A stretch of 64,000 nucleotides of DNA, from NCBI GenBank assembly GCA_017052515.1, contig JAFHKR010000039.1, positions 1,674,001 to 1,738,000 of the forward strand, read 5' to 3'. The notes under the pieces were generated by a model, which searched no databases, was not told the origin of the DNA, and was given only the letters and a program-made list of their open reading frames with translations. A program made the translations under genes and the position numbers. Source of the DNA: Fictibacillus nanhaiensis (GTDB lineage Bacteria; Bacillota; Bacilli; Bacillales; Fictibacillaceae). Within the stretch, counting starts at the first letter, position 1. Every line of letters begins with the position of its first letter. Below are positions 8,337 through 17,747 of the stretch, in pieces.

Positions 8337-8627
8337 TTATGGGAGTTGGATGCGTTTTTGATTGACCGATTCTTTGTAAAGTACGATCGTGCTTCCGATT
8401 ACTTGAACCAACTCTGCTTTTGATCCAGAAGAAAGCTGTGACGCTACCGTATCCTTATCATCTTCACAGTTTTGAAGCACGCTAACTTTTATTAGCTCTC
8501 TAGCTTCTAGTGCTTCATCAACCTGTTTGACCAAATTTGAATTCACCCCACCTTTACCTACCTGAAAAATAGGATGAATGTGATGTGCCTTTGATCGTAA
8601 AAAACGTTTTTGTTTACCTGTAAGCAT
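8337..8627 (-). CDS. yhbY: CRM-domain RNA-binding protein YhbY/YqeI
   Basis: A 96-residue single CRM-domain protein, beginning MLTGKQKRFLRSKAH and carrying the GKGG loop (residues ~24-27) typical of the family. Homologues bind the 50S precursor and assist ribosome assembly. The gene lies between aroE and nadD with short spacers and has its own AGGAGG site. Its neighbours yqeH and rsfS also act on the ribosome. Confidence 0.92.
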   Translation of the reverse strand: MLTGKQKRFLRSKAHHIHPIFQVGKGGVNSNLVKQVDEALEARELIKVSVLQNCEDDKDTVASQLSSGSKAELVQVIGSTIVLYKESVNQKRIQLP

Positions 8628-8629
8628 AG

Positions 8630-9457
8630 TTACCTCCTAAGTTGTTCCATAACGACTTGTTTCATATTATTTGTATCAGGAAAAGTTCCTGTCCATTTTT
8701 CAAATGCCATAGCTCCTTGCATGACAAGCATAGATACACCATTATCTGTTGTTGCGCCTTTTCCCTTTGCATCCTTCAGCCATCTTGTGGTCAAAGGATT
8801 ATATACGATATCACTTACCACTGCATCCTTCTTCAGCAAGTTAAGTTTCAGTGGAATAGAATCGGTATTTGGATGCATACCCGCGTTGGTCGTGTTGATC
8901 AATACATCAAAACGAGCAAGTTCTCCTTCGGCTTTTTGTAAAGACAAACCTTCAATACGTTCATCATTCAAATCTTTTAATAAAGAATAAAGTCTTTCTT
9001 CTGAACGATTCGCTATCGCCATGTATTTAGGCGTTTCCTTGCTAAGGGCATAAGCAATAGCTCGAGCAGCTCCGCCAGCTCCTATCAATAGAACGTTCAA
9101 CTCAGACAATGGCTTATTGATCTTTTCTTTTAATCCTAATAAGAATCCTTTACCGTCTGTGTTATAACCGATCAGCCTTCCATCTTTATTCACGACTGTG
9201 TTAACAGCGCCTATCTCTTTTGCTTCGTCGTCAATCTCGTCTAGAAGCGGAAGAATCGCCACTTTGTGAGGGATGGTAATGTTAATTCCTGCATAGTTGC
9301 TATCTTTCAAAAAGGTAACGAATTCCTCTAATTGATCAGAAGAAACACGTTTTTTTTCGTACGTTCCAGAAATGCCAGTTTGGTTAAAGGCTGCCGTATG
9401 CATGACAGGTGACAAAGAATGATCAATTGGATCTCCGATAACAACTGCTTTGATCAT
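8630..9457 (-). CDS. aroE: shikimate dehydrogenase
   Basis: Reduces 3-dehydroshikimate to shikimate with NADPH in aromatic amino acid synthesis. The 275-residue protein has the substrate-binding start GDPIDHSLSPVMH, the catalytic INITIPHK lysine near residue 65, an NTVVN motif and the GAGGAARA nucleotide-binding loop near 128. It is called aroD in B. subtilis nomenclature. The stop codon abuts the yhbY RBS. Confidence 0.95.
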   Translation of the reverse strand: MIKAVVIGDPIDHSLSPVMHTAAFNQTGISGTYEKKRVSSDQLEEFVTFLKDSNYAGINITIPHKVAILPLLDEIDDEAKEIGAVNTVVNKDGRLIGYNTDGKGFLLGLKEKINKPLSELNVLLIGAGGAARAIAYALSKETPKYMAIANRSEERLYSLLKDLNDERIEGLSLQKAEGELARFDVLINTTNAGMHPNTDSIPLKLNLLKKDAVVSDIVYNPLTTRWLKDAKGKGATTDNGVSMLVMQGAMAFEKWTGTFPDTNNMKQVVMEQLRR

Positions 9458-9472
9458 GAAAAGAATCTCTCC

Positions 9473-10570
9473 TTATATTAAGGATTTTCGAACGGTAACG
9501 GCTACACCCTCTGGTGCATAAAAGGCGACCTTCGCACCTGCTTCAGGGAAGGTTACCCATCCTAATCCAGAGATTACAACATCTGTTTTACTTTCCTTTA
9601 TAACAAATTCATAACGTTTAAGCTTTGGAAAGTTCTCTGTATCTTCTGGAGGGGCTAACATGTCACCTAGATGTTTCTCATAAAGTTCGTCTGCTTTGTC
9701 GGTCTTTGTTCGATGTATGTTTAAATGGTTTGAAAAATGGCAGACGAACGACTGTCTTCCACCTTTTAAATAATCCATTCTGGCAAGTCCGCCAAAATAC
9801 AGCGTCTGTAACTCATTCAGTTGAAACACCATTGGTTTTATTTCTTTTTTCGGCATGATAATATTTAATTCTTTCTTAGAAACAAAATGTGCCATCTGAT
9901 GATGATTAATGATGCCTGGAGTATCATACATATGACTTCTTCCATCGAGTGGAATGTCAATTAGATCTAATGTTGTTCCAGGAAAATGAGAAGTTGTAAT
10001 CAGATCAGATGCTTCCTCACCAAATTGTTTGATCAAACGGTTTATGAAAGTAGATTTCCCTGTGTTCGTACAGCCTACAACATATACATCTTTTCCTTGA
10101 CGATAATGATCGATAGACTCTGCCAATTCCTCAATACCATAACCTTTGTCAGCAGAGATCAATTTTACATCAATCGGTTTCAAGCCTAATTCTTTTGCTT
10201 CCTTCTTCATCCAATGAATCACCTTGTTCGGATTCACTGATTTTGGAAGCAGGTCAAGCTTGTTACCGACAAGAAGAATCGGATTGTTCCCCGCATATCG
10301 GTGAAGTCCAGGTAGCCAACTTCCATTAAAATCGAAAATATCAACGATCTTAACAACTAACGCATCTTCGTCTCCAATGCTTGAGACGATCTTACGATAA
10401 TCATCGTCTGTTAAACTTACATCATGAATTTCATTATAGTGTTTTAAACGAAAACAGCGCTGGCAAATTGGCAGCTCTTTCGTCAGTGCCGAAAGAGGTG
10501 CGTATCCAAGCGCTTCTTTGTCTTCTGTTTGTATGGAAACTCCACAACCCACACATTTAACTTGTTCCAA
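9473..10570 (-). CDS. yqeH: ribosome biogenesis GTPase YqeH
   Basis: A circularly permuted GTPase needed for 30S subunit assembly. An N-terminal Cys4 zinc finger (CVGC...CQRC) comes first, followed by the permuted G motifs: G4 NKLD, then G1 GCTNTGKST, then G3 DTPG. The longest frame starts 14 codons earlier inside yqeG, but a TTG codon 3 bp past the yqeG stop has GGAGG seven nt upstream and gives about 365 residues, the family's usual length. I therefore use the TTG. Confidence 0.93.
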   Translation of the reverse strand: MEQVKCVGCGVSIQTEDKEALGYAPLSALTKELPICQRCFRLKHYNEIHDVSLTDDDYRKIVSSIGDEDALVVKIVDIFDFNGSWLPGLHRYAGNNPILLVGNKLDLLPKSVNPNKVIHWMKKEAKELGLKPIDVKLISADKGYGIEELAESIDHYRQGKDVYVVGCTNTGKSTFINRLIKQFGEEASDLITTSHFPGTTLDLIDIPLDGRSHMYDTPGIINHHQMAHFVSKKELNIIMPKKEIKPMVFQLNELQTLYFGGLARMDYLKGGRQSFVCHFSNHLNIHRTKTDKADELYEKHLGDMLAPPEDTENFPKLKRYEFVIKESKTDVVISGLGWVTFPEAGAKVAFYAPEGVAVTVRKSLI

Positions 10571-10572
10571 AC

Positions 10573-11088
10573 CTATTCCTCCCAATGCAGCATGCCTTTT
10601 CTTTTCATCCAAGACAAAATGATGCGTTCGATTTTTCTGTTAAACCTTGTCCAAAAACCATCACTGCTAGCCACTGGTACAACGAGTATAGTATGCAAAC
10701 CTAATCGATTTCCACCAAGTACGTCAGTAAGAAGTTGATCTCCAATGACAACAACTTGTTCATTTTTCAACTTCATATCTTTTAAAGCACGTTTGAAAGC
10801 TTTGGTCATTGGTTTTCTAGCACTATAGATAAAAGGGATACCCACAGGATCTGAGAAGCTCTTTACTCTATGTTGAGTATTGTTTGAAACAATTGTGATC
10901 AAAATACCTTTTTCTTTAATAGAAGTAAACCACTCTATCAATTCTGGAGTCGCTTCAGGTCGGTCCCATTCCACAAGCGTATTATCTAAATCTGTAATAA
11001 TACCTTTTACTCCACGCTCAACTAACATTTCCGGTGTGATGTCCAATATATTCTGAACATGTTGATCCGGCAAAAAATGTTTTAACAT
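10573..11088 (-). CDS. yqeG: HAD-superfamily phosphatase YqeG (IIIA type)
   Basis: A 171-residue HAD hydrolase with the nucleophile motif DLDNTLVEWD near residue 36 and the later VIGDQLLTDVLGGN metal-binding motif. Substrate unknown; eukaryotic relatives include the mitochondrial phosphatidylglycerophosphatase PTPMT1-like/GEP4 group, so a lipid-phosphate substrate is possible. First gene of the leftward yqe operon, separated by about 470 bp from the divergently transcribed sda. Confidence 0.9.
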   Translation of the reverse strand: MLKHFLPDQHVQNILDITPEMLVERGVKGIITDLDNTLVEWDRPEATPELIEWFTSIKEKGILITIVSNNTQHRVKSFSDPVGIPFIYSARKPMTKAFKRALKDMKLKNEQVVVIGDQLLTDVLGGNRLGLHTILVVPVASSDGFWTRFNRKIERIILSWMKRKGMLHWEE

Positions 11089-11316
11089 TCTAGCACCTCT
11101 TCACGTTTCCTTTTCAACGTATCTATTTTACCAGTAATGAAAGGAAGTACAAACGATTTTTATGCAATACCTGTCTTTATCTAAAAAATTTCAAGAGCAA
11201 CCCATAAGGTTTTTCTTCTAAATCTTAATTTTTACAATACCTCATTATGAACATGGTAAAAATAGTTTGATATAGAAAAACAAAAAGTTTTCGACAATTT
11301 GTTCCCCTATTCAAAA

Positions 11317-11416
11317 TGTGGATAATCTTATTCACATTATTCCCCTAAGTATGAGTTATCTTTCTAAAAGATGTTAACACTTTACCCACAACTTATCCAC
11401 CAAACACTGTGGATAA
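11317..11416. promoter_or_regulatory. cluster of five DnaA boxes upstream of sda
   Basis: Perfect TTATNCACA boxes in either orientation lie at 11317-11325, 11328-11336 and 11408-11416. Single-mismatch boxes lie at 11382-11390 and 11393-11401. In B. subtilis sda transcription is driven by DnaA through such boxes. The rest of the 470-bp yqeG-sda spacer, mainly 11100-11310, shows nothing I can name. Confidence 0.85.
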
Positions 11417-11559
11417 ACGAACGGTTGTTCCTTTTTACAATACATGGTAAGCTTCAAAGTACATAAAGCAAGTACATAAATCATGAACTTATCATCGTAT
11501 TCATTCTATATGAATGTAGAATACTTTTTTATTATTTTTATTACATGCAGGAGGTGACC

Positions 11560-11727
11560 ATGCCGCTTCTAAAGGGCTATATTATGGAAAAACTTTCAGA
11601 CGACCTGTTAATTGAATCTTATTTAAAGGCTAGAGAACTGAAACTTAGCAATGACTTTATTTTACTTATTAAAAAAGAAATCGATAGAAGATCTCTTCAT
11701 GCTAGATTACAGCAAGTTTTAATGTAG
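11560..11727 (+). CDS. sda: sporulation checkpoint protein Sda, inhibitor of KinA-type kinases
   Basis: Sda binds the dimerisation domain of the sporulation kinase KinA and delays phosphorelay activation when DNA replication is perturbed. The helical-hairpin core [14 protein letters not shown] followed by [15 protein letters not shown] closely matches the 46-residue B. subtilis protein. Two starts are plausible: ATG 11560 behind AGGAGGTGA (55 residues), and ATG 11584 (47 residues), preceded by a weaker AAAGGG. Gene position next to yqeG is conserved. Confidence 0.9.
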   Translation: MPLLKGYIMEKLSDDLLIESYLKARELKLSNDFILLIKKEIDRRSLHARLQQVLM

Positions 11728-11753
11728 AGCGTAACTATGCGCTCTATTTTTTT
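11726..11753. terminator. terminator after sda, possibly bidirectional
   Basis: AGAGCG and CGCTCT pair around a short loop and are followed by a T-run on the plus strand. The convergent lipoprotein gene ends inside it. Confidence 0.8.
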
Positions 11754-12160
11754 GTGGCAAACTCTTTTTCAACTTTACGATATTCTTCTGGATTGAATGT
11801 TATTTCAATTGGTATTTTCCACTTTTCTTCCCAGGCTAGCTTATACTTCTTACTTAATAAGTCTGCCTTTTTATAATGATAAGACTTCATCTGTATCGCT
11901 ACTACGTATTTCCCTTCTTTCTTTACAACCACTGCACGTTTAATAAATTTATTTTTCTTAATTTCACGTTTCATCTCTTCAGCAAGTGAAGATGCTGTTG
12001 AAACCCCGGCTTCTGAAAAACTAATATGCTTTCGATAATATTCTCTTGGTTGAAACTCTGGGCTCGTCTCATCTTTTTTGTAAATAGAATCATTCAAACA
12101 GCCAGTTAGTTGAAACAAAATCAATAGTAATCCGTATGTATGTAGTAGTCTCATTTTCAA
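11744..12160 (-). CDS. small sporulation-type lipoprotein, YhcN/YlaJ-like
   Basis: A 138-residue protein with a signal peptide ending in the lipobox LTGC (Cys at residue 21), so a lipid-anchored extracytoplasmic protein. The mature part is lysine-rich with a region (EEMKREIKKNKFIKRAVVV) resembling the YhcN/YlaJ spore lipoprotein fold, a beta-alpha domain of unknown function. Similarity is judged by eye, so the family assignment is tentative. It is convergent with sda. Confidence 0.6.
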   Translation of the reverse strand: MKMRLLHTYGLLLILFQLTGCLNDSIYKKDETSPEFQPREYYRKHISFSEAGVSTASSLAEEMKREIKKNKFIKRAVVVKKEGKYVVAIQMKSYHYKKADLLSKKYKLAWEEKWKIPIEITFNPEEYRKVEKEFATKK

Positions 12161-12251
12161 TCACCTCTCAAATAGGGTAGGTATTTTTTGGGAAGGATAT
12201 TCAAGAGATGCAAAATCAATCTAATTCGAGAGTTTCTGTTTGGTAAAGTAT

Positions 12252-12281
12252 TTGCTAAAAAGGAAAGGTTTTGCTTACAAT
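12252..12281 (+). promoter_or_regulatory. candidate sigma-A promoter of the mrp operon
   Basis: TTGCTA and TACAAT with an 18-bp spacer lie about 50 bp upstream of mrpA. Confidence 0.5.
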
Positions 12282-12332
12282 GTAATGGACTATGACGATT
12301 ATTTTGGGTTTTAAGGAGGTTTACCGGTACTC

Positions 12333-14675
12333 ATGTTGCACATCTACATACTATTACCTTTTTTAGCAGCATTATTAATTGGACTTGCCGCTAAGAAAGT
12401 AGACCGGATACATACTGGTTGGTTTGTGCTGCCTGTTCCAGCAGTGCTTTTTATCCTGTTCATTTCAAAGCTGCCCATATTGGCAGAAGGAAAAATCGTA
12501 CAAAGCATCGCGAATTGGATTCCATCTCTCGATATCCAATTAAGTTTTTATTTGGATGGACTTAGCATGCTTTTTTCACTTTTAATAACAGGGATCGGAT
12601 CACTAGTCGTTCTTTATTCGATCTTTTATTTATCGAAAAAAGAACAACTCGTTCATTTCTATGTTTATTTACTATTATTTATGGGATCGATGCTCGGCGT
12701 CGTTCTATCTGACAACGTATTCGTGCTCTATACGTTTTGGGAGTTCACAAGTATTTCATCCTTTTTATTGATTGGATTTTGGTTTTATCGTGAACGTTCC
12801 ACATACGGTGCACAAAAGTCGATGCTTGTAACGGTTTTTGGTGGTCTAGCTATGCTAGGGGCTCTTATCTTGCTATCGATTACAGCCGAAACAAATAGCA
12901 TACGAGAGATGATCGCTAATCGGTCTGACATTATGGAGAGTGACTTGTTCATACCAATATTACTGTTGTTACTGATTGGTGCCTTTACAAAATCAGCACA
13001 GTTTCCTTTTCACAGCTGGCTTCCTGATGCGATGGAAGCACCCACTCCAGTCAGTGCATACCTTCACTCTGCAACGATGGTTAAAGCAGGAATCTATCTT
13101 GTCGCGAGGTTCTCTCTCATCTTTAGTGGAACAGATGTATTTTTTATCATTGTTTCGGGAGTGGGGCTGATTACACTTTGTTTAGGATCTATTCTCGCGT
13201 CTCGCCAAACTGATCTGAAGGGTATCTTAGCTTATTCAACGATCAGTCAACTTGGGATGATCATGACGATGCTTGGATTTGGAACGGGTATCGCTACACT
13301 CGCGGCGATCTTCCACATCTTTAATCATGCTACCTTTAAAGGCAGCTTGTTTATGATAGCGGGTATTGTTGACCACGAGACAGGAACGAGGGATATCAGA
13401 AGACTTGGCGGGCTCTATACCTTTATGCCGATCTCAGCCACTCTAGCATTCTTTGGAGCCTTCTCCATGGCCGGCATTCCGCTTCCGATCTTCAATGGAT
13501 TTTTAAGTAAAGAAATGTTCTTTGATTCTTCATTAAAATTAGAACAAACAAGTGGTTTTGCTGGAACGTTTGCAGAGTGGATTCCGTTGCTAGCCGTAAT
13601 CGGAAGTATCTTTACATTCGTTTACTCTATGTATTTAGTATTTGGCACATTTACAGGGAAAGCCAAGTTAGATCAACTTGAGAAAAAACCTCACGAAGCG
13701 CCAATCGGTATGCTGATTTCTCCGATTATCCTTATTGGGTTTGTCGTTTTGATCGGACTATTGCCAAATTTAATCAATGAATCGATACTTGCACCCGCAG
13801 TTGTGTCAGTTACGGGAGATTACGCACAGATTCATCTTAAATTTTGGCACGGATTAAACGGACCGCTTTATATGTCTCTTATAGTAGTAGCCATTGGAAC
13901 CATCCTCGCTTTGACACTAAAAAGATGGCAGCCGATCTATAATAGAGTACCTGGAAAGTTTTCAACGGATCGTATATATCAGTCTATCGTAAACGGCCTA
14001 TTGAGTTTCTCGAGTAAATTTACGAAGTTTTATATGACGGGTTCATTGCGATTATATACTTCCATTATTCTTGTATTCTTGGTCCTGGCTACCTCGATCT
14101 TTATATATGTTACGGATGGGTTTAAAATAGCTTTTGATGATTTAGCACCCGTTACTTGGCCAGAGGTGTTAGTCGGTTTTGTTATGGCTGTTGCTGCCAT
14201 TGCGACGATCTGGATGACACAGAGAATAGCTGCGATCATTGTAATCGGAGTTGTTGGATATGGTCTTTCCTTATTGTTCGTTTTTTTCCGAGCACCAGAC
14301 CTCGCATTAACACAGCTTATCGTTGAAACCATTACGGTCGCTCTCTTCTTGCTATGTTTTGCTCATCTTCCTAAGCTGAAAAAATCAGACAAGAAACCTT
14401 CTGAAAAACTTGTTGATTTTGTTATTGCAGCTTCAACAGGAGCACTTTTAACTATAGTAGCGATCTCTGCTCATAGCTCTAAATTTTTTGAAAGCATCTC
14501 GAAATATTTTGTAGATAACTCTTATAAGCTTGGCGGTGGAGACAATATCGTCAACGTTATCCTTGTTGACTTTCGTGGACTAGATACTTTATTTGAGATT
14601 GCAGTACTTGGTCTAGCTGCTCTAGGCATTTATGCCATGATAAAATACCGGGATAAAGGAGACATGAACCCCTAA
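12333..14675 (+). CDS. mrpA: Na+/H+ antiporter subunit MrpA
   Basis: The largest subunit of the Mrp cation/proton antiporter, homologous to respiratory complex I NuoL. The 780-residue protein has some 20 membrane segments, the conserved HSWLPDAMEAPTPVSAYLHS segment, and a C-terminal MrpA-specific domain including NVILVDFRGLDTLFEIAVLG. Length is near the B. subtilis value of about 800, so it is not an MrpA-MrpB fusion. AAGGAGG lies 13 nt before the ATG, somewhat far. The stop codon overlaps the mrpC start by one base. Confidence 0.95.
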   Translation: MLHIYILLPFLAALLIGLAAKKVDRIHTGWFVLPVPAVLFILFISKLPILAEGKIVQSIANWIPSLDIQLSFYLDGLSMLFSLLITGIGSLVVLYSIFYLSKKEQLVHFYVYLLLFMGSMLGVVLSDNVFVLYTFWEFTSISSFLLIGFWFYRERSTYGAQKSMLVTVFGGLAMLGALILLSITAETNSIREMIANRSDIMESDLFIPILLLLLIGAFTKSAQFPFHSWLPDAMEAPTPVSAYLHSATMVKAGIYLVARFSLIFSGTDVFFIIVSGVGLITLCLGSILASRQTDLKGILAYSTISQLGMIMTMLGFGTGIATLAAIFHIFNHATFKGSLFMIAGIVDHETGTRDIRRLGGLYTFMPISATLAFFGAFSMAGIPLPIFNGFLSKEMFFDSSLKLEQTSGFAGTFAEWIPLLAVIGSIFTFVYSMYLVFGTFTGKAKLDQLEKKPHEAPIGMLISPIILIGFVVLIGLLPNLINESILAPAVVSVTGDYAQIHLKFWHGLNGPLYMSLIVVAIGTILALTLKRWQPIYNRVPGKFSTDRIYQSIVNGLLSFSSKFTKFYMTGSLRLYTSIILVFLVLATSIFIYVTDGFKIAFDDLAPVTWPEVLVGFVMAVAAIATIWMTQRIAAIIVIGVVGYGLSLLFVFFRAPDLALTQLIVETITVALFLLCFAHLPKLKKSDKKPSEKLVDFVIAASTGALLTIVAISAHSSKFFESISKYFVDNSYKLGGGDNIVNVILVDFRGLDTLFEIAVLGLAALGIYAMIKYRDKGDMNP

Positions 14676-15013
14676 TGGAAATTCTTATGTCTATACTTGC
14701 CGGAACGTTATTTGCAGCCGGCGTTTATCTTATTCTTCAAAAACAGTTATTAAAAATTGTACTTGGTACAGCGCTTTTATCACATGGGGCTCATCTGTTT
14801 ATCTTAACGATGGGTAAATTAAACCGTGGTAAACCTCCTATTTTAATAGAGGGAGTCAAGAACTATACAGACCCTCTCCCTCAAGCGCTAATACTGACAT
14901 CTATTGTTATTAGTTTTGGGGTTACGAGCTTTCTACTTGTGTTAGCTTATCGAACCTATCAAAGCAACAAGACAGATATGATGGATCAGCTAAGGGGAAC
15001 AGATGATGAGTAA
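14675..15013 (+). CDS. mrpC: Na+/H+ antiporter subunit MrpC
   Basis: A 112-residue, three-helix membrane subunit homologous to NuoK, with the conserved KIVLGTALLSHGAHL and DPLPQALILTSIVISF segments. It starts on a TAATG junction with mrpA. In other seven-gene operons mrpB lies between A and C; here there is no room for it. Confidence 0.95.
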   Translation: MEILMSILAGTLFAAGVYLILQKQLLKIVLGTALLSHGAHLFILTMGKLNRGKPPILIEGVKNYTDPLPQALILTSIVISFGVTSFLLVLAYRTYQSNKTDMMDQLRGTDDE

Positions 15014-16481
15014 TATAGTATTCTTGCCAATATTTATACCTTTATTTTTCGGAGCTTTGCTTGTTTTCTTTAATAAGAAACAAAAGATAACGGTTAACCT
15101 TTCATTTCTAGTGGTCTTGTTAAGTTTCGGTGTATCGATCTACTTAAGTTATCATGTATTTTCCAACGGGCCTTTAATCTTAGAAACCGGTGGTTGGAAA
15201 GCACCGTACGGAATCATTCTTGTTGCTGATAAGCTATCCGTCATCATGATACTCGCTGTAAATGTGATCGCTTTTACTGCCGCGATATTTGCAATATCTT
15301 CCGTTACAGAGAAAATGGTAGAGCATTATTTTTACCCTTTGTTCTTCTTATTGATCGCAGGGGTGAGTGGTGCATTCTTAACAGGAGATCTATTTAACCT
15401 TTTCGTGTTCTTTGAAGTCTTGTTAATGGCATCCTACGGATTGATCATTATTGGAGGTTCCAAGCATCAGTTTCGGGAATCTGTAAAGTACATCTTACTT
15501 AATTTGTTTTCGTCTATTCTATTCGTTACAACGGTAGCCTTCCTCTACTCAGTTACGGGCACAGTAAATATGGCCCAACTTGGAGAACGTGTTGCCCAAG
15601 TTGAGCAACAAGGCATCTTGACCGGAATCGGGATATTACTATTTATAGTTTTCGCGACAAAAGGTGCTCTATTTCCATTGTATTTTTGGCTTCCTAAATC
15701 GTATATCGTACCGTCACCTATCGTTTCTGCATTGTTCGGCGCATTGTTAACTAAAGTTGGTGTTTACTCAATGCTTAGAGTCTTCACACTCATTTTTTCA
15801 CACAAACTTGAGCTGACACATACTTTTTTCATTTGGGTCGCTACGATTACGATGATTATCGGAGTCATTGGTGCGCTTTCTACATCCAACGTAAAATTGA
15901 TCATCGCTTATAATATTATGCCAGCCATCGGTTTTATGCTTTTGGGTATTGGAACGTTCTCAGAAGAATCACTAGCAGGTACGATCTACTATCTTATTCA
16001 TGATATGGCGATTAAAGCCGCATTATTTTTCATTGCTGGCCTACTCGTGTGGCATGCAGGAACGTCGAACCTAAAAAAGATGGGTGGATATATAAAAACA
16101 GCGCCGATCATGGGCTGGATGTTTTTTATCGCATCTCTCATATTAGCCGGAATCCCCCCTTTTAGTGGCTTTATCGGGAAATACCTTCTTTTAAGAGGTG
16201 CGATGGATGAAGGGCATTATGTTGCTGCTGGGATCGGATTATTATCAAGTCTGTTAATTTTATTTTCTGTGATTCGAATCTTTATTGGGGCTTTCTGGGG
16301 TGAGCTAAAGGAAGAACCGAAACAACCTGTGCGAACTTCAGGATTAGCAGCATCTGCGGTACTGATAGCGATCTCGATCTTGCTTGGTGTGGGAGCAGAA
16401 TGGTTCTATCCGTATGTTCAGGCAGCAGCAGACAGTCTGATCGATCCGCAAATCTATATCGATTATGTATTAAAGGAGTAA
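15003..16481 (+). CDS. mrpD: Na+/H+ antiporter subunit MrpD
   Basis: A 492-residue NuoN/NuoM-like polytopic subunit with about 14 membrane helices. It contains GDLFNLFVFFEVLLMASYG and the charged KGALFPLYFWLPKSY segment characteristic of the antiporter-like subunits. Two adjacent ATG codons overlap the end of mrpC behind AAGGGGA; either may be used. Confidence 0.95.
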   Translation: MMSNIVFLPIFIPLFFGALLVFFNKKQKITVNLSFLVVLLSFGVSIYLSYHVFSNGPLILETGGWKAPYGIILVADKLSVIMILAVNVIAFTAAIFAISSVTEKMVEHYFYPLFFLLIAGVSGAFLTGDLFNLFVFFEVLLMASYGLIIIGGSKHQFRESVKYILLNLFSSILFVTTVAFLYSVTGTVNMAQLGERVAQVEQQGILTGIGILLFIVFATKGALFPLYFWLPKSYIVPSPIVSALFGALLTKVGVYSMLRVFTLIFSHKLELTHTFFIWVATITMIIGVIGALSTSNVKLIIAYNIMPAIGFMLLGIGTFSEESLAGTIYYLIHDMAIKAALFFIAGLLVWHAGTSNLKKMGGYIKTAPIMGWMFFIASLILAGIPPFSGFIGKYLLLRGAMDEGHYVAAGIGLLSSLLILFSVIRIFIGAFWGELKEEPKQPVRTSGLAASAVLIAISILLGVGAEWFYPYVQAAADSLIDPQIYIDYVLKE

Positions 16482-16485
16482 TTCC

Positions 16486-16962
16486 ATGACATTTCAACTT
16501 ATTCTAAATTTGCTGATCGGCGTTATTTGGATGTTTTTATCTGAGAGCTATTCTTTCGCAAGTTTTATAGTTGGATTTGTGATTGGAGCAGCACTTCTCT
16601 TCTTGCTGAATCGTTTCATTCCTGATTCGTACTATTTTAAACATGTGAGAGCGATCCTATATCTGATCTTTTTATTCATAAGGGAACTTCTTCTAGCAAA
16701 TATTGAAGTTCTAAAATGGGTTTATAAACCTAAGCTTGATTTTCAGCCAGGTATACTCGCACTTCCGATTGACGTGAAGAAAAATTGGGAGATTACCTTA
16801 CTTGCTAACTTGATCACCTTAACTCCTGGAACGCTGTCCGTAGATGTCTCTCGAGACCAACGATATATTTATATCCATGCGCTCGATCTTCCAGATGTTA
16901 ATGAAACGATTGTAAGCATTAAGGAATCTTTTGAAAAAGCAATAAGGGAGGTAACACGATGA
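16486..16962 (+). CDS. mrpE: Na+/H+ antiporter subunit MrpE
   Basis: A 158-residue subunit with N-terminal hydrophobic helices and a cytoplasmic C-terminal domain, including LITLTPGTLSVDV, typical of MrpE. AAAGGAG precedes the ATG. Its stop overlaps the mrpF start in an ATGA junction. Confidence 0.94.
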   Translation: MTFQLILNLLIGVIWMFLSESYSFASFIVGFVIGAALLFLLNRFIPDSYYFKHVRAILYLIFLFIRELLLANIEVLKWVYKPKLDFQPGILALPIDVKKNWEITLLANLITLTPGTLSVDVSRDQRYIYIHALDLPDVNETIVSIKESFEKAIREVTR

Positions 16963-17249
16963 CAGATTGGTTCTCCGTTGTTGTCCATGTTTGTTTATTT
17001 GTAATAACCATTTCGATTCTGCTACTTCTCTATCGAGCGATAAAGGGTCCATCAAATCCAGATCGTGTGGTAGCACTCGATACAATCGGAATTAACTTGA
17101 TCGCGATCACTGGTATTATGGCGATCATTCTAGATACCGTTCAATTGAACGACATTATCTTATTGATCGGCATATTGACGTTTATTGCAACTGTCTCTGT
17201 TGCAAAATTTTTAGAAAAGGGTGTTATCATTGATCAAGATCGTGATTAG
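16959..17249 (+). CDS. mrpF: Na+/H+ antiporter subunit MrpF
   Basis: A 96-residue, three-helix subunit with the family core YRAIKGPSNPDRVVALDT. GGGAGG sits within the end of mrpE, and the ATGA overlap indicates coupled translation. Confidence 0.94.
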   Translation: MTDWFSVVVHVCLFVITISILLLLYRAIKGPSNPDRVVALDTIGINLIAITGIMAIILDTVQLNDIILLIGILTFIATVSVAKFLEKGVIIDQDRD

Positions 17250-17574
17250 CTTCTTCCTCATCGCTGGCACCTTTTTTATTTTCTCAGGAACACTTGGTGT
17301 ACTCCGCTTTCCTGACGTTTATTCAAGGCTTCATGCTGCCAGTAAGGCTTCAACATTAGGAGTATCTGGAATTCTTATTGGAGCCTTTATCTATGTGTTA
17401 TCTGAAATGCATGTGTTCAGCGGTAAATTGATTCTTGGTATCCTCTTTGTTCTGTTAACTGCTCCAGTAGCAGGGCATATGATTTCGAGAGCAGCATACA
17501 GAACGGGAGTGCCTCTCTCAGAAAAAACGGTATTTAATGAACTTGAAAAGAAAGAGAGCTCTAATACTCCATAA
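17230..17574 (+). CDS. mrpG: Na+/H+ antiporter subunit MrpG
   Basis: A three-helix subunit of about 114 residues with GVLRFPDVYSRLHAASKAST, the hallmark of MrpG/PhaG. It overlaps the end of mrpF. TTG 17230 is preferred because GGGTG lies at suitable spacing; an in-frame GTG at 17221 falls on that sequence. It completes an A-C-D-E-F-G operon for Na+ efflux and pH homeostasis. Confidence 0.92.
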   Translation: MIKIVISFFLIAGTFFIFSGTLGVLRFPDVYSRLHAASKASTLGVSGILIGAFIYVLSEMHVFSGKLILGILFVLLTAPVAGHMISRAAYRTGVPLSEKTVFNELEKKESSNTP

Positions 17575-17747
17575 ATAATAGCTACTATTCATCACTTACT
17601 CGTTGTCATATAATGATTAGAATGGGTATATAATTTTAAGCAACGAACATGTATACGTTCACTTAAAAAGACAACATTTTTCTACTCTTTTTTTAAGTGT
17701 TTACATATACTGCGTTCTAGCCGGTTACCCGTTTGAGGAGTGATTGT

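Noticed and set aside
14660-14690. Possible mrpB remnant between mrpA and mrpC
   Set aside because: The two genes overlap by one base, leaving no remnant.
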